From Thermodesulfobacteriota bacterium (lineage in GTDB: Bacteria; Desulfobacterota; Desulfomonilia; Desulfomonilales; Desulfomonilaceae): a stretch of 14,087 nucleotides of DNA. Below the pieces are notes generated by a model, which saw only the letters and a list, made by a program, of their open reading frames with translations, was not told the origin of the DNA and did not search any database. A program made the position numbers and the translations under genes. The stretch lies in the NCBI GenBank assembly GCA_030837305.1, contig JAUPKT010000027.1:1-14087 (forward strand), written 5' to 3'. Shown here piece after piece: positions 5,736-14,056 of this stretch. The first letter of the stretch is position 1, and each line of letters starts with the position of its first letter.

Positions 5736-7340
5736 ATGATTCAAAGCCTACAGATACGGTTTGGAATAATTGCGATTGTTCTGTTAGTGAGTCTCTTCCT
5801 GCTTTATCCATCGCTGGGTCCGGTGCCTGCATTTTGGTCCAAGCACTTACCTGACAGTCCTGTCAGGCTTGGGCTCGATCTTCAGGGTGGTTTGCACCTT
5901 ATCCTGGAGGTCGAGGCCGACAAGGCGGTTGAGGCCGTTGTGGACCAGACTGCATCGGAGGCGGCTGCCTTAATGAAGGATGAGAAGATTCGGTACGTCG
6001 ATGTCCGGCGCACCTCGTCGTCTTCGCTGGAAGTCGTATTACGAGACGCAGATCAGGCTGCTCTATTTGACCAGAAGATCTTGGACAAGCTCCACAATTT
6101 TAAGAAAGTTTCGTCGGAGCCTGTAGAGAAGGGGTTCGCGATAAAGCTTCAGGTGGATCCCAAGGCGGAAGAGAGTATTAAGCATAAGGCTGTGAGGCAG
6201 GCTGTTGACACGATTCGAAATCGGGTGGATGCCCTGGGAGTTGCCGAACCTGACGTGGTCATCCACGGCAGCGACAGGATTATTGTGCAACTACCAGGCC
6301 TGAAAGAAGACTTGAACCGTGCCATCGACATCATAAAACAGACCGCAAGGCTTGAATTTAAGCTGGTGGACGAAAAAGGCGACCTCAATGCCGCACTCAA
6401 GGGGGATGTGCCGCCGGGAAGTGAGATTTTATACAAGGTTGACCGAAATCCGGCTACCGGGATTGTGACCAGAACGCCTCATCTCATAAGGAAGCAAATC
6501 CTCATGACCGGTGATGTTCTCACCGACGCACGTGTTCAACCGGACAAGATGGGACGGATGATCATCAGCATGGATTTCAACCGTATCGGTGGTGTTCAGT
6601 TTGAACGCATTACTGGTGAGCACGTGCGGGAGCGCCTTGCAATCATCCTCGACAATCGCGTTTATTCCGCTCCGGTGATAAAGGACAAGATTTCAGGCGG
6701 TTCGGCCATAATCGAGGGCATGTTCACCCCTGAAGAGGCGCATGACTTGGCGCTTGTGCTGAGAGCCGGTAGCCTGCCCGCGCCGGTGAGAATTCTGGAA
6801 AATAGAATGGTCGGTCCTTCTCTCGGGGCCGATTCCATACGGCTGGGGAGAAACGCCATCGTCCTGGGTCTCGCCTTGGTGGTTGTGGGAATGTTCATCT
6901 ACTATAAGTGGTCCGGTGCGGTGGCTGACGTAGCCCTGACCATGAATCTGCTCCTCATATTTGCGGTGATGGTGTTGCCCGGATTCAGGGCAACATTGAC
7001 CTTGCCCGGTTTGGCAGGAATAGCCCTGACCATGGGCATGGCCGTCGATGCCAACGTACTGATCTTTGAAAGGATACGAGAAGAGCTTCGGCTCGGTAAG
7101 TCTGCCAAAGCAGCGTTGGAAAACGGGTATGCCAAGGCCTTTTCGACAATCTTCGACTCCAACCTGACCACCATCCTGTCTGCGTTGCCGTTGATCCAAT
7201 TCGGCACCGGACCGATTAAAGGATTTGCAGTCACATTGTGCATCGGATTGGTTGTGTCTATGTTCACAGCACTGTTTGTCACACGAGCAATCTTTGACTA
7301 CGCTCTTCAGGTAAAGCGAGTGAAAACAATCAGTATATGA
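5736..7340 (+). CDS. secD: Protein translocase subunit SecD
   Basis: A 534-residue RND-type membrane protein which, with SecF, uses the proton motive force to drive late steps of protein export through SecYEG. The first transmembrane helix lies at about 8-26, followed by LGLDLQGGLHL (45-55). The large periplasmic P1 domain contains DTIRNRVDALGVAEPDV (158-174) and IIVQLPG (182-188). The C-terminal helices (about 373-520) include the GMAVDANVLIFERIREEL segment (434-451), whose D438 corresponds to the conserved proton-path aspartate. The length is in the usual bacterial range and shorter than E. coli SecD. The start follows yajC by 13 bases, with a purine-rich leader serving as the ribosome-binding site. 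It is surely cotranscribed with yajC. Confidence 0.97.
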   Translation: MIQSLQIRFGIIAIVLLVSLFLLYPSLGPVPAFWSKHLPDSPVRLGLDLQGGLHLILEVEADKAVEAVVDQTASEAAALMKDEKIRYVDVRRTSSSSLEVVLRDADQAALFDQKILDKLHNFKKVSSEPVEKGFAIKLQVDPKAEESIKHKAVRQAVDTIRNRVDALGVAEPDVVIHGSDRIIVQLPGLKEDLNRAIDIIKQTARLEFKLVDEKGDLNAALKGDVPPGSEILYKVDRNPATGIVTRTPHLIRKQILMTGDVLTDARVQPDKMGRMIISMDFNRIGGVQFERITGEHVRERLAIILDNRVYSAPVIKDKISGGSAIIEGMFTPEEAHDLALVLRAGSLPAPVRILENRMVGPSLGADSIRLGRNAIVLGLALVVVGMFIYYKWSGAVADVALTMNLLLIFAVMVLPGFRATLTLPGLAGIALTMGMAVDANVLIFERIREELRLGKSAKAALENGYAKAFSTIFDSNLTTILSALPLIQFGTGPIKGFAVTLCIGLVVSMFTALFVTRAIFDYALQVKRVKTISI

Positions 7341-7372
7341 TCTTTATAAGAAGGAATTTTGGAAGCACTCAA

Positions 7373-7429
7373 ATGAAACTCGCTCTCATGTTAAGCGAAT
7401 ACCAGGAAGGATTCAAAAAGTGGAACTGA
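7373..7429 (+). CDS. Putative 18-codon ORF in the secD-secF gap
   Basis: An ATG at 7373 opens a frame of 18 codons beginning MKLALMLSEYQ and ending KKWN. Its TGA (7427-7429) lies 5 bases past the GTG start of secF, so the two overlap by 10 bases in different frames. GGAAG lies at 7361-7365. It might couple secD and secF translation or act as a leader peptide. I know no family for it and it could be chance. Confidence 0.22.
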   Translation: MKLALMLSEYQEGFKKWN

Positions 7430-8322
7430 TACCCCCGAACACGAATATCGATTTCATGGGATACAGGCGCTATGCATATATATTCACTGCGGCGATGATG
7501 GTCTTGTCGCTGATATCGATTCCTGTGAAAGGTCATATACAGCTTGGCATAGACTTCAGCGGCGGGACTATGGTTCAGGTGAAGTTCAACAAAGAGGTTC
7601 ACATTGAAGATGTAAGGGAAGCACTCAGGGGGTTGAGTGAAAATGTCACCATACAGAAGTTTTCCGCGGGCGGCGAAGAGTATCTCATAAGGATGGAGAT
7701 ACCTGAAGAGGGTACGGACCAGTTGTCCAGGCAAATTCAGACCATCCTGGATGCCAAGTTCGGTAAAGGACAGAGCGAAATCAGGGGACTTGAGATTGTC
7801 GGCCCGAAGGTGGGGCGTGATTTGAGGGAAGCTGCCGTTTGGGCTACCGTGGTGGCTTTGGCCCTGCTTCTCGTGTACATGGTTTTTCGTTTTACCTTCA
7901 GCATGGGATTGGGTGCTGTTTTCTGTCTCGTCCATGACCTGATTGTGGTTTACGGGTTCTTCGTGTGGACCGGTAAAGAGTTCAACCTTACGATATTGGC
8001 GGCCATGCTCACGGTAATCGGATATGACATTAATGATTCAATTGTCGTGTGCGACCGGATACGAGAGAACCTCAAGACTATGAAAAAGCAGCCTCTCATT
8101 CAGATACTGAATGATTCTATCAATCAGACACTGTCTCGGACGATAATGACCTCAATGTTCACGCTTCTGGTTGTCGTTTCGCTTCTCTTCTTAGGCACGA
8201 ATGTCTTGCGGGACTTTGCCTGGGCTCTATTGATTGGCATCATATTCGGTACCTACTCGTCAATTTTTGTTGCTTCGCCTTTGGTGCTGGCAATGGACAA
8301 GTACATACCGGTGAGGCGCTGA
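7420..8322 (+). CDS. secF: Protein translocase subunit SecF
   Basis: A 300-residue partner of SecD with the same RND-like fold. The first helix lies at about 18-34, followed by LGIDFSGGTMVQVKF (42-56), the smaller periplasmic domain, LEIVGPKVGRDLREAAV (124-140), then five helices (about 138-290) with the diagnostic GYDINDSIVVCDRIRENL (201-218) carrying the conserved acidic residues. The GTG start at 7420 has AAGGA (7407-7411) eight bases ahead and gives the expected N-terminus (MELIPPNTNIDFMGYRR). The 79-base gap from secD is longer than the other spacings in this operon and holds the 18-codon ORF. The length and motifs are normal. Confidence 0.97.
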   Translation: MELIPPNTNIDFMGYRRYAYIFTAAMMVLSLISIPVKGHIQLGIDFSGGTMVQVKFNKEVHIEDVREALRGLSENVTIQKFSAGGEEYLIRMEIPEEGTDQLSRQIQTILDAKFGKGQSEIRGLEIVGPKVGRDLREAAVWATVVALALLLVYMVFRFTFSMGLGAVFCLVHDLIVVYGFFVWTGKEFNLTILAAMLTVIGYDINDSIVVCDRIRENLKTMKKQPLIQILNDSINQTLSRTIMTSMFTLLVVVSLLFLGTNVLRDFAWALLIGIIFGTYSSIFVASPLVLAMDKYIPVRR

Positions 8323-8388
8323 CGCATCTCCTTGCGATCCGTCTCATTTCGTGATTGGATGGGCCACCGAACATCGTCTTAGGGTCCT

Positions 8389-9417
8389 ATGAATCAAATT
8401 GTCGGGCATGAAACCATTCTTGCCTTGTTAGAGCGCACTGCTCTGAGAAGTACACCAGCCCACTCTTACCTTTTTACCGGCAGCGAGGGAATCGGCAAGA
8501 AGCTGGTCGCGTTGCGATTCATCCGTCAATTGAACTGTCCAGAGGGCGCTAACGATCCGCAAGGTACGTGCAGCGTTTGCAGACGTATCACGGGCTCCAA
8601 TCATCCTGATGTTCAGATAGTGAGACCGGAACGTGGCAGTATTCGCATTGAACAGGCACGCGGGATTCACCACTTCTTCAAGTTTCCTCCGTCCGAGGGG
8701 CGTTGGCGCATTTGTCTGATTGATGACGCTCATCTATTGAACCGATCCGCACAGAACGCCTTGTTGAAGACCATGGAGGAACCTCCTGCGTCACGCATCC
8801 TCTTCTTGGTCACATCAAAGCCGTACCTTCTGCTTCCGACCGTCCGATCCCGCTGCAGACGGATTCGTTTTGGCGCCCTTTCCAATCAATCGGTGGCGAA
8901 GGTCCTGGAGGAGATCAAACAGGTGAGTCCCGACGAGTCCTTTATTCTTGCATCGATGGCAGGGGGTAGTGTTCAGGAGGCGTTGAGGCTCGACAACCCG
9001 ACCTTTAGGGATATGCGAAAGAGGTTGATCGACGCGTTGAGCCGTGGAGGAGTCATCGGTTTTGGTGAAATCATGGGATTATCCGCTGCAATCGCCGCAG
9101 ACCTGGACACTGCGCGAGACGCAATCAGGATATCAATGAGTTGGCTGCGAGATCTCTTGAGCGTCCGATGTTTGGACGAGGAGAGCCGGGTCATCAACCA
9201 GGACTCTCTGTCCGTGTTGAAAGACCTTTCTGAGCGTTTCTCGCCCCGGCAACTACTTGCGGCGTACAACGAGCTGGTGGCGACTTTGTCACTCATTGAA
9301 TCGGAAATCAATGTGAATCGAAATTTAGCCACGGATGTCATGTTCTTGAGATTGACACGTTTACTCCGGAACCCGGACCCCAAGGGTGACGACGTTTTTG
9401 GTGAACTAATACCATGA
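8389..9417 (+). CDS. holB: DNA polymerase III subunit delta'
   Basis: A 342-residue clamp-loader delta' subunit, a AAA+ protein that is the rigid partner of delta and gamma/tau when loading the sliding clamp. Seen in order: N-terminal IVGHE (4-8), AHSYLFTGSEGIGKK (24-38) with a degenerate Walker A (K37 but Lys instead of Thr/Ser at 38), a zinc-module region (50-72), the degenerate Walker B ICLIDDAHLL (108-117), NALLKTMEEPP (123-133) and the SRC motif (154-156). Only C50, C61 and C64 are present; the fourth cysteine usually found is Q58. The start at 8389 has a weak AGGG 4 bases ahead, 66 bases after secF. Its end overlaps ricT by 4 bases (ATGA), the common holB-ricT pairing. Confidence 0.93.
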   Translation: MNQIVGHETILALLERTALRSTPAHSYLFTGSEGIGKKLVALRFIRQLNCPEGANDPQGTCSVCRRITGSNHPDVQIVRPERGSIRIEQARGIHHFFKFPPSEGRWRICLIDDAHLLNRSAQNALLKTMEEPPASRILFLVTSKPYLLLPTVRSRCRRIRFGALSNQSVAKVLEEIKQVSPDESFILASMAGGSVQEALRLDNPTFRDMRKRLIDALSRGGVIGFGEIMGLSAAIAADLDTARDAIRISMSWLRDLLSVRCLDEESRVINQDSLSVLKDLSERFSPRQLLAAYNELVATLSLIESEINVNRNLATDVMFLRLTRLLRNPDPKGDDVFGELIP

Positions 9418-10679
9418 CTGAAGAAAAGCAAAGACCCGACAAAACCTATTTACCTCGATCGTGGGATCCGAGGCGTAGGAAGGGCACATATAGCGGAGGC
9501 CCGAATCACGGTGTGGGGGATGTCCCACATCTCGGACCATCGGATTTGTACCATGCAGATGGCGAGGATGAAAACTCGCCCATAGGGGCTCAGCCCATTG
9601 AAGAACATCTTGAGGACGGGGAATTCTCAGTGACAGAGAGCCACCTTTTGAATTGTGAGTTCCATGACACCACGGCTTTCATGCCCGCCTGTTGCGAAAC
9701 GTCGAAGTGCGAGCATGATGTGGGCCGTTGCTGTCAGAGGGCCCAGGTGGAATATGAGTCGGAAACGGGAACCACACAGGCCCACGAAAGAGTGAAAGTG
9801 ACCGTCTGCGGCATTCGTTTTGGTCAGGCCAGCAGAATATATCACTTTGATACGGCAGAGCTGGATCTGAATCGAGGCGACTGGGTCATTGTCAAGACCG
9901 AAAAAGGCACAGGGCTCGGATGCGTTGCGCTCCCTCCGTTTGAGAGGGAGTTTGATCCTGTGCAATTGGAGGGCCTGAGAAAGGTGCTTCGGAAGGCGGG
10001 AAGGACAGATTTTGACCAGTGGGAACGATGCAAACAGCGTGAGACAGATGCACACTCCTATTGTCTGGAGCGTATCTCGGAGCTGGGTCTCCCGATGAAA
10101 CTCGTCTCTGCCGAGTGTTTTTTTGATTCATCGAAATACATTTTTTATTTCACTGCGGAAGGACGGGTGGATTTCAGGGAACTCGTCAAACAGCTTGTTG
10201 CAAGATTTCCCGTGAGAATTGAAATGAGGCAGATTGGTGTCAGGCATGAGGCGAAGATGATAGGCGGTCTTGCTACGTGCGGCCAGGAATTGTGTTGCTC
10301 CAGATTTCTCACCGATTTTAAGCCCGTCTCAGTCCGAATGGCCAAGACTCAGAATTTGTCACTAAATCCAACAAAGATTTCCGGTGTCTGTGGACGATTG
10401 ATGTGTTGTCTGGGCTATGAACATGGGATTTATGAGGACTTCAGGAAGGGATTGCCCAAGATCGGCAAGACGGTGAAGACCCGGAAGGGTGAAGGCGTCG
10501 TTATAAAACACAATCCTTTGACGGAGACGGTTTTCCTGAAGATTGACGAGGAGACTACGATTGAAGTGAGGCGAGAGGACGTGCTCGAGAGTTGGGCTTC
10601 TGTAACTGGGGCCGACATTTTTGACAATGATGATCACGACGATTCGGAAGGTGTGGATTTCCTTGCGGATGAACCATAG
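9414..10679 (+). CDS. ricT: PSP1-domain regulatory iron-sulfur protein RicT (YaaT)
   Basis: A 421-residue protein whose core (about 126-395) is the PSP1 domain of RicT/YaaT. In Bacillus this protein forms the RicA-RicF-RicT complex that carries [4Fe-4S] clusters and affects RNase Y processing. The core starts RVKVTVCGIRFGQASRIYHF (126-145) and carries the diagnostic cysteines C289, C294, C295, C326, C331 and C332 in GGLATCGQELCCSRFL and SGVCGRLMCCLGYE. It overlaps holB by 4 bases, the usual context. Oddly, about 125 residues precede the domain: a basic start, an acidic middle and a cysteine-rich patch (C81, C93, C94, C99, C106, C107, with H101). The last 20 residues are very acidic. No RicA or RicF gene is seen here, so the role outside Bacillus is inferred. 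Confidence 0.88.
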   Translation: MTEEKQRPDKTYLPRSWDPRRRKGTYSGGPNHGVGDVPHLGPSDLYHADGEDENSPIGAQPIEEHLEDGEFSVTESHLLNCEFHDTTAFMPACCETSKCEHDVGRCCQRAQVEYESETGTTQAHERVKVTVCGIRFGQASRIYHFDTAELDLNRGDWVIVKTEKGTGLGCVALPPFEREFDPVQLEGLRKVLRKAGRTDFDQWERCKQRETDAHSYCLERISELGLPMKLVSAECFFDSSKYIFYFTAEGRVDFRELVKQLVARFPVRIEMRQIGVRHEAKMIGGLATCGQELCCSRFLTDFKPVSVRMAKTQNLSLNPTKISGVCGRLMCCLGYEHGIYEDFRKGLPKIGKTVKTRKGEGVVIKHNPLTETVFLKIDEETTIEVRREDVLESWASVTGADIFDNDDHDDSEGVDFLADEP

Positions 10680-10691
10680 GGAGGTCTTGTT

Positions 10692-11531
10692 TTGAGTGGC
10701 GCGCAGCACAAGTTTATCATTTTGGTAGCTCTGGTATTGGTCCTATCCTCGCTTGCTCACATTGAAGCCGGTCCCGTGTATGATAGAGTGACCAAGAGCG
10801 GGGTGGTTCGCCTGGGCGTCCCCTATAATCTGGTTCCCCAAGGATTTCTCAACTCTCAGGGAGAGTGGGTGGGCTTTGAAGTTGAACTTGCGGGGCAACT
10901 GGCTAAGCACCTTAACCTGAAACTCGAGGCCATAAAAGTGAATGACAAGACGTGGCGTTCATTGTTGGCAAGAGGGATGCTAGACGGCGCCTTTTGTTGC
11001 ATTCGTCACACAAGGTCCGTGGACAGAGAATTCGATTTGTCCGAGGCCTATTTCTATGATACGCCTCAGATCTTGGGTCTGAAAGGCGTATTCCGATCGG
11101 TGAATGATTTCAAGGGCCAAAAGATCGGGGTTGTACAGGGAAAATCTTCAGAGAGAGCTGCCATGAAGCTCCTGCGGAACCTTGGAGATGAGCAGGCCGA
11201 GAACAATGTGGTGTCGTACCCCGATGCAGCGTCGTGTTTCATGGCATTGAGCAAGTCGAAAATCGCCGGCTGGATGGATTCCGGCCTGACCCTCTTGGAA
11301 TACGCATCTCGCCACCAGGGAAAGTTCGAAATGATTGAAGCTTTGGACAACCCTCAAGGATTGGCCGTAGCATTGCCTTCGGATGATTCGGCCTGGCGAG
11401 ATCTTGTCAATTTCGCTTTGCAGGACATGGCCCTTGATGGATCCCTTGATAAGGTTTTCGATCGTTGGTTTGGGTCACAAACCCCCTACCCTTTTCCTCG
11501 AAGGCGTTCACTGGAGATCTGGCCTGAATGA
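10692..11531 (+). CDS. Orphan periplasmic solute-binding protein, family 3 type
   Basis: A 279-residue exported protein resembling the extracellular amino-acid-binding components of ABC transporters (SBP_bac_3). A signal peptide (about 1-26, cleaved near HIEA-GP) precedes VTKSGVVRLGVPYN (33-46), GEWVGFEVELAGQLAKHL (57-74), the DLSEAYFYDTPQ hinge region (115-126), FKGQKIGVVQGKSSE (140-154) and GWMDSGLTLLEY (193-204), with D196 at the usual ligand-amine position. The Arg that normally follows the TPE-like motif to bind the amino-acid carboxylate appears absent (V110 by simple alignment), so the ligand is uncertain. The start is a TTG with GGGAGGT (10679-10685) ahead, 12 bases after ricT. No permease or ATPase gene is near, so it may serve a distant transporter or act as a sensor. 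Confidence 0.82.
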   Translation: MSGAQHKFIILVALVLVLSSLAHIEAGPVYDRVTKSGVVRLGVPYNLVPQGFLNSQGEWVGFEVELAGQLAKHLNLKLEAIKVNDKTWRSLLARGMLDGAFCCIRHTRSVDREFDLSEAYFYDTPQILGLKGVFRSVNDFKGQKIGVVQGKSSERAAMKLLRNLGDEQAENNVVSYPDAASCFMALSKSKIAGWMDSGLTLLEYASRHQGKFEMIEALDNPQGLAVALPSDDSAWRDLVNFALQDMALDGSLDKVFDRWFGSQTPYPFPRRRSLEIWPE

Positions 11532-11578
11532 GACGTACGGAACAGCTCGAGTATCCCCAATTTAAGACACCACTAAGC

Positions 11579-11584
11579 GAGGAG
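11579..11584 (+). promoter_or_regulatory. Shine-Dalgarno deciding the selB start
   Basis: GAGGAG at 11579-11584 is five bases before ATG 11590 and physically overlaps the alternative GTG 11584, which supports the ATG. Confidence 0.6.
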
Positions 11585-11589
11585 TGCTT

Positions 11590-13515
11590 ATGAAGAGGGT
11601 GATCCTGGGCACTGCGGGACACATCGATCACGGAAAGACGGAACTCGTCAAAGCTCTGTCCGGGATAGACACGGATCGCCTGAAGGAAGAAAAGCAGCGT
11701 GGTATCAGCATAGAACTCGGTTTTGCATATTTGGATCTCGGGGATGCCATTCGAATGGGGATCGTTGACGTTCCCGGACACGAAAAATTTGTAAGGCAGA
11801 TGGTTGCAGGCTCAGGCGGCATCGACATCGCCGCTCTCGTCATTGCCCTTGATGAGGGAGTTATGCCTCAAACGGTTGAGCATTTGGACATATTGTCCCT
11901 GCTCGGTATACCACTTGGGGTAGTCGTATTGACCAAGTTGGATCTGGTGGACCAGGAGTTTGCCCTCCTTGCGGAGGAGGACGCGAAGGACCTCATTAAA
12001 GGTACGTTTCTCGAGGGTGCGCCTTTGGTCAAAGTATCATCACGCACCGGCGAAGGGATTGACGAACTGAAAGAAGTCTTGACGAACCTGGCGGCAAGGG
12101 TGGCTGTCAGACCCGTGCATGGTCTGTTACGACTCCCGGTGGATCGTGTTTTCACCTTGAAAGGTTATGGCACGGTATTGGCCGGCACGTTGATATCCGG
12201 CACCCTATCGGTGGGAGATGACATCGAGATTCTCCCCAGGGGACTTAAGACCTCTGTACGTTCCCTTGAATCCCATAATCAGTTTGAACAGCAGGCGTTC
12301 CCGGGTGAGCGTGTTGCCGTGAATCTTCGCGGAATCGAACCGTCACAAGTTCGCCGTGGCGATGTGATCACTCATCCAGGGGAATTCAAGCCTTCTTATA
12401 TCGTTGATGTCAAATTGTCCGCCATCTCGAGACCCGGCGGAGCATTCAAGAACAGAAAAAAAGTAAAGTTGCACCATTTCACCTCGGAGGTCGAGGCAAT
12501 TGTCGTGCTTCCCAATATGGATAGTCTGGAGCCCGGGCAGCAAACCCTCGCTCAGATTCGCACGGCTTCAGAGATTGTGCCATCTTCGGGAGACCGGTTC
12601 GTCATACGTGCACTTTCCCCCTCTCTAACAGTTGGAGGAGGTGTGATAACAAACCCTCGTGGGACAAAGCTTAAATCCAGAACATTAAGTTCATTTATGG
12701 AATCCGAGACGGAGGACGAACAGAGCATCGTAAGTTCCCTTGTGAGAAGCAGTGGTCCTGCGGGGACCACCCGGAACGAACTCATAGGTCTTTCAGGCCT
12801 CTCCGGCAAACGATTGGACGCAGTGGTGGACGCGCTCAAGAACGCAAGGCGAATTGTCCGGATGGACGCATCGGAAAATCGGCTGGTGCACATCGACTTT
12901 GTGGAACTTGTTCGAGAGAGAGTCCTGAGTCGCCTAGCCAAGTTTCATGCAGACAACCCTCTCAAGCAGGGTATTTCCAAACAGGAGCTTCGATCCGTGT
13001 CCTTTGGGTCGGAGAAGCTTTTTAAGGCGGTCCTGGACAAACTTGTCCAAGGCAGCGCCATAGTGGCCGAAGGGGATCTGGTCAGGGCCTCTTCACACCA
13101 AGTAACCCTGGGACAAGCAGAGAAAGACATTACAGACCGGTTGACGACTATTATCGTTGAGGGACGGAATGCCCCTCCGACGGTGAAAGAGATACTTGCC
13201 ATGACCGGATGGGAAATCAGACAGGTCCGCAGTCTTCTGAAGGTCCTGGAGGCCACGTCAGAGATAGTTCGCGTGAGCGAAGACATGTATTTTTCCAAAG
13301 AGTACGTAGAAGGTATCAAAAAGGATTTATTACGGTACTTTGAGCAGGAAAAAAGCCTCACGCCTTCGAAATTTTCAGAAATAACAGGGTCTTCCCGGAA
13401 ATATAACATACCGCTATTGGAGTATTTGGACCGGGAACGCTTCACAATAAGGGTTGGTGATCAGCGGGTACTAAGGGGTTCCGGGAACTCAGGGGCCGGA
13501 GGCAGACTCGCGTAG
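11590..13515 (+). CDS. selB: Selenocysteine-specific elongation factor SelB
   Basis: A 641-residue GTPase that brings selenocysteinyl-tRNA to the ribosome at UGA codons marked by a SECIS hairpin. GTPase motifs: G1 GHIDHGKT (10-17), G2 region [11 protein letters not shown] (38-48), G3 DVPGH (60-64), G4 TKLD (115-118). EF-Tu-like domains follow (about 175-345), then the C-terminal winged helices (about 375-630) that bind the SECIS element, ending with [18 protein letters not shown] (599-616). The length fits the family. I prefer ATG 11590, since GAGGAG (11579-11584) lies five bases ahead; GTG 11584 falls inside that site. No selA, selD or tRNA-Sec gene is nearby, so these must lie elsewhere. 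The 3' end overlaps the convergent gene by 55 bases. Confidence 0.97.
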   Translation: MKRVILGTAGHIDHGKTELVKALSGIDTDRLKEEKQRGISIELGFAYLDLGDAIRMGIVDVPGHEKFVRQMVAGSGGIDIAALVIALDEGVMPQTVEHLDILSLLGIPLGVVVLTKLDLVDQEFALLAEEDAKDLIKGTFLEGAPLVKVSSRTGEGIDELKEVLTNLAARVAVRPVHGLLRLPVDRVFTLKGYGTVLAGTLISGTLSVGDDIEILPRGLKTSVRSLESHNQFEQQAFPGERVAVNLRGIEPSQVRRGDVITHPGEFKPSYIVDVKLSAISRPGGAFKNRKKVKLHHFTSEVEAIVVLPNMDSLEPGQQTLAQIRTASEIVPSSGDRFVIRALSPSLTVGGGVITNPRGTKLKSRTLSSFMESETEDEQSIVSSLVRSSGPAGTTRNELIGLSGLSGKRLDAVVDALKNARRIVRMDASENRLVHIDFVELVRERVLSRLAKFHADNPLKQGISKQELRSVSFGSEKLFKAVLDKLVQGSAIVAEGDLVRASSHQVTLGQAEKDITDRLTTIIVEGRNAPPTVKEILAMTGWEIRQVRSLLKVLEATSEIVRVSEDMYFSKEYVEGIKKDLLRYFEQEKSLTPSKFSEITGSSRKYNIPLLEYLDRERFTIRVGDQRVLRGSGNSGAGGRLA

Positions 13516-13964
13516 AATGCGGCCACCGTCTCGATTCTTGCCAGGCACTCAGCCCGTCTTTCTTCGAATCTTTTCGCAGCAGATGGTGAATATTCTCGGA
13601 TGTACATCATCAGGGCCCAAGTCTGTTGGTCGAGGCAGGCGTAGGAGCTTTCAAGGAGAGACAACAGTTTTCTGTCCAGAGGCCTGATGTCGGTAAGCAG
13701 CACAAGCTTCATTTTCGCCCTTACGATGCGGATGCGTTTTTGAACGTTGGCGACGATCTCGAAGGCGGCATCACGTGACAGAGACTCGGTCATCAGGTTA
13801 TCGGCAGTGGATCCCACGAGCAAGAAGGCATCGTTGAGGTATGCGGTTGAAGTCTCAGTGAATGCGTTCAGATAGACTGTCTTGTCTTCGGCAGAGAATG
13901 CAGGCGAGGGCAACCAGCTTACCATGAGCAAGGTGAGCGATAGTATTGTTCCTTTGATCTTCAT
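13461..13964 (-). CDS. Secreted hypothetical protein
   Basis: I do not recognise this family. The 167-residue product begins MKIKGTILSLTLLMVSW, a clear signal peptide with probable cleavage after AFSA (22-25), so the mature protein of about 142 residues should be periplasmic or secreted. The rest looks largely helical and rich in Arg, Glu, Leu and Ala (about 33-150), with two cysteines, C110 and C140, and a Pro-rich tail (155-164). It is transcribed against selB and its last 55 bases lie inside the selB 3' end; the product's tail PEPLSTR is encoded there. No good Shine-Dalgarno precedes the ATG at 13964. Signal peptide, reading-frame length and position between two convergent/divergent genes support it being real. 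Confidence 0.7.
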   Translation of the reverse strand: MKIKGTILSLTLLMVSWLPSPAFSAEDKTVYLNAFTETSTAYLNDAFLLVGSTADNLMTESLSRDAAFEIVANVQKRIRIVRAKMKLVLLTDIRPLDRKLLSLLESSYACLDQQTWALMMYIREYSPSAAKRFEERRAECLARIETVAAFYASLPPAPEFPEPLSTR

Positions 13965-14056
13965 GAGCGACTCACATCACGATTGATTGTTCGATGCCAT
14001 AACCATAGCTTTGATTCAATGCTTAACACGACCTCACAGTGGAGACAACTGTTTTC
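13965..14056. promoter_or_regulatory. Divergent 92-base intergenic region between the hypothetical gene and queH
   Basis: Both flanking genes start outward from here, so it should contain promoters in both directions. I see AT-rich patches (13976-14028) but no hexamer pair good enough to name. Confidence 0.3.

Noticed and set aside
6693..7199. 168-codon open frame antisense to secD
   Set aside because: It is a Gln/His/Gly-rich translation typical of antisense shadow, opposite conserved SecD helices.
11584..11589. GTG at 11584 as the selB start
   Set aside because: It lies within the GAGGAG ribosome-binding site of ATG 11590, which gives the expected SelB N-terminus [17 protein letters not shown].
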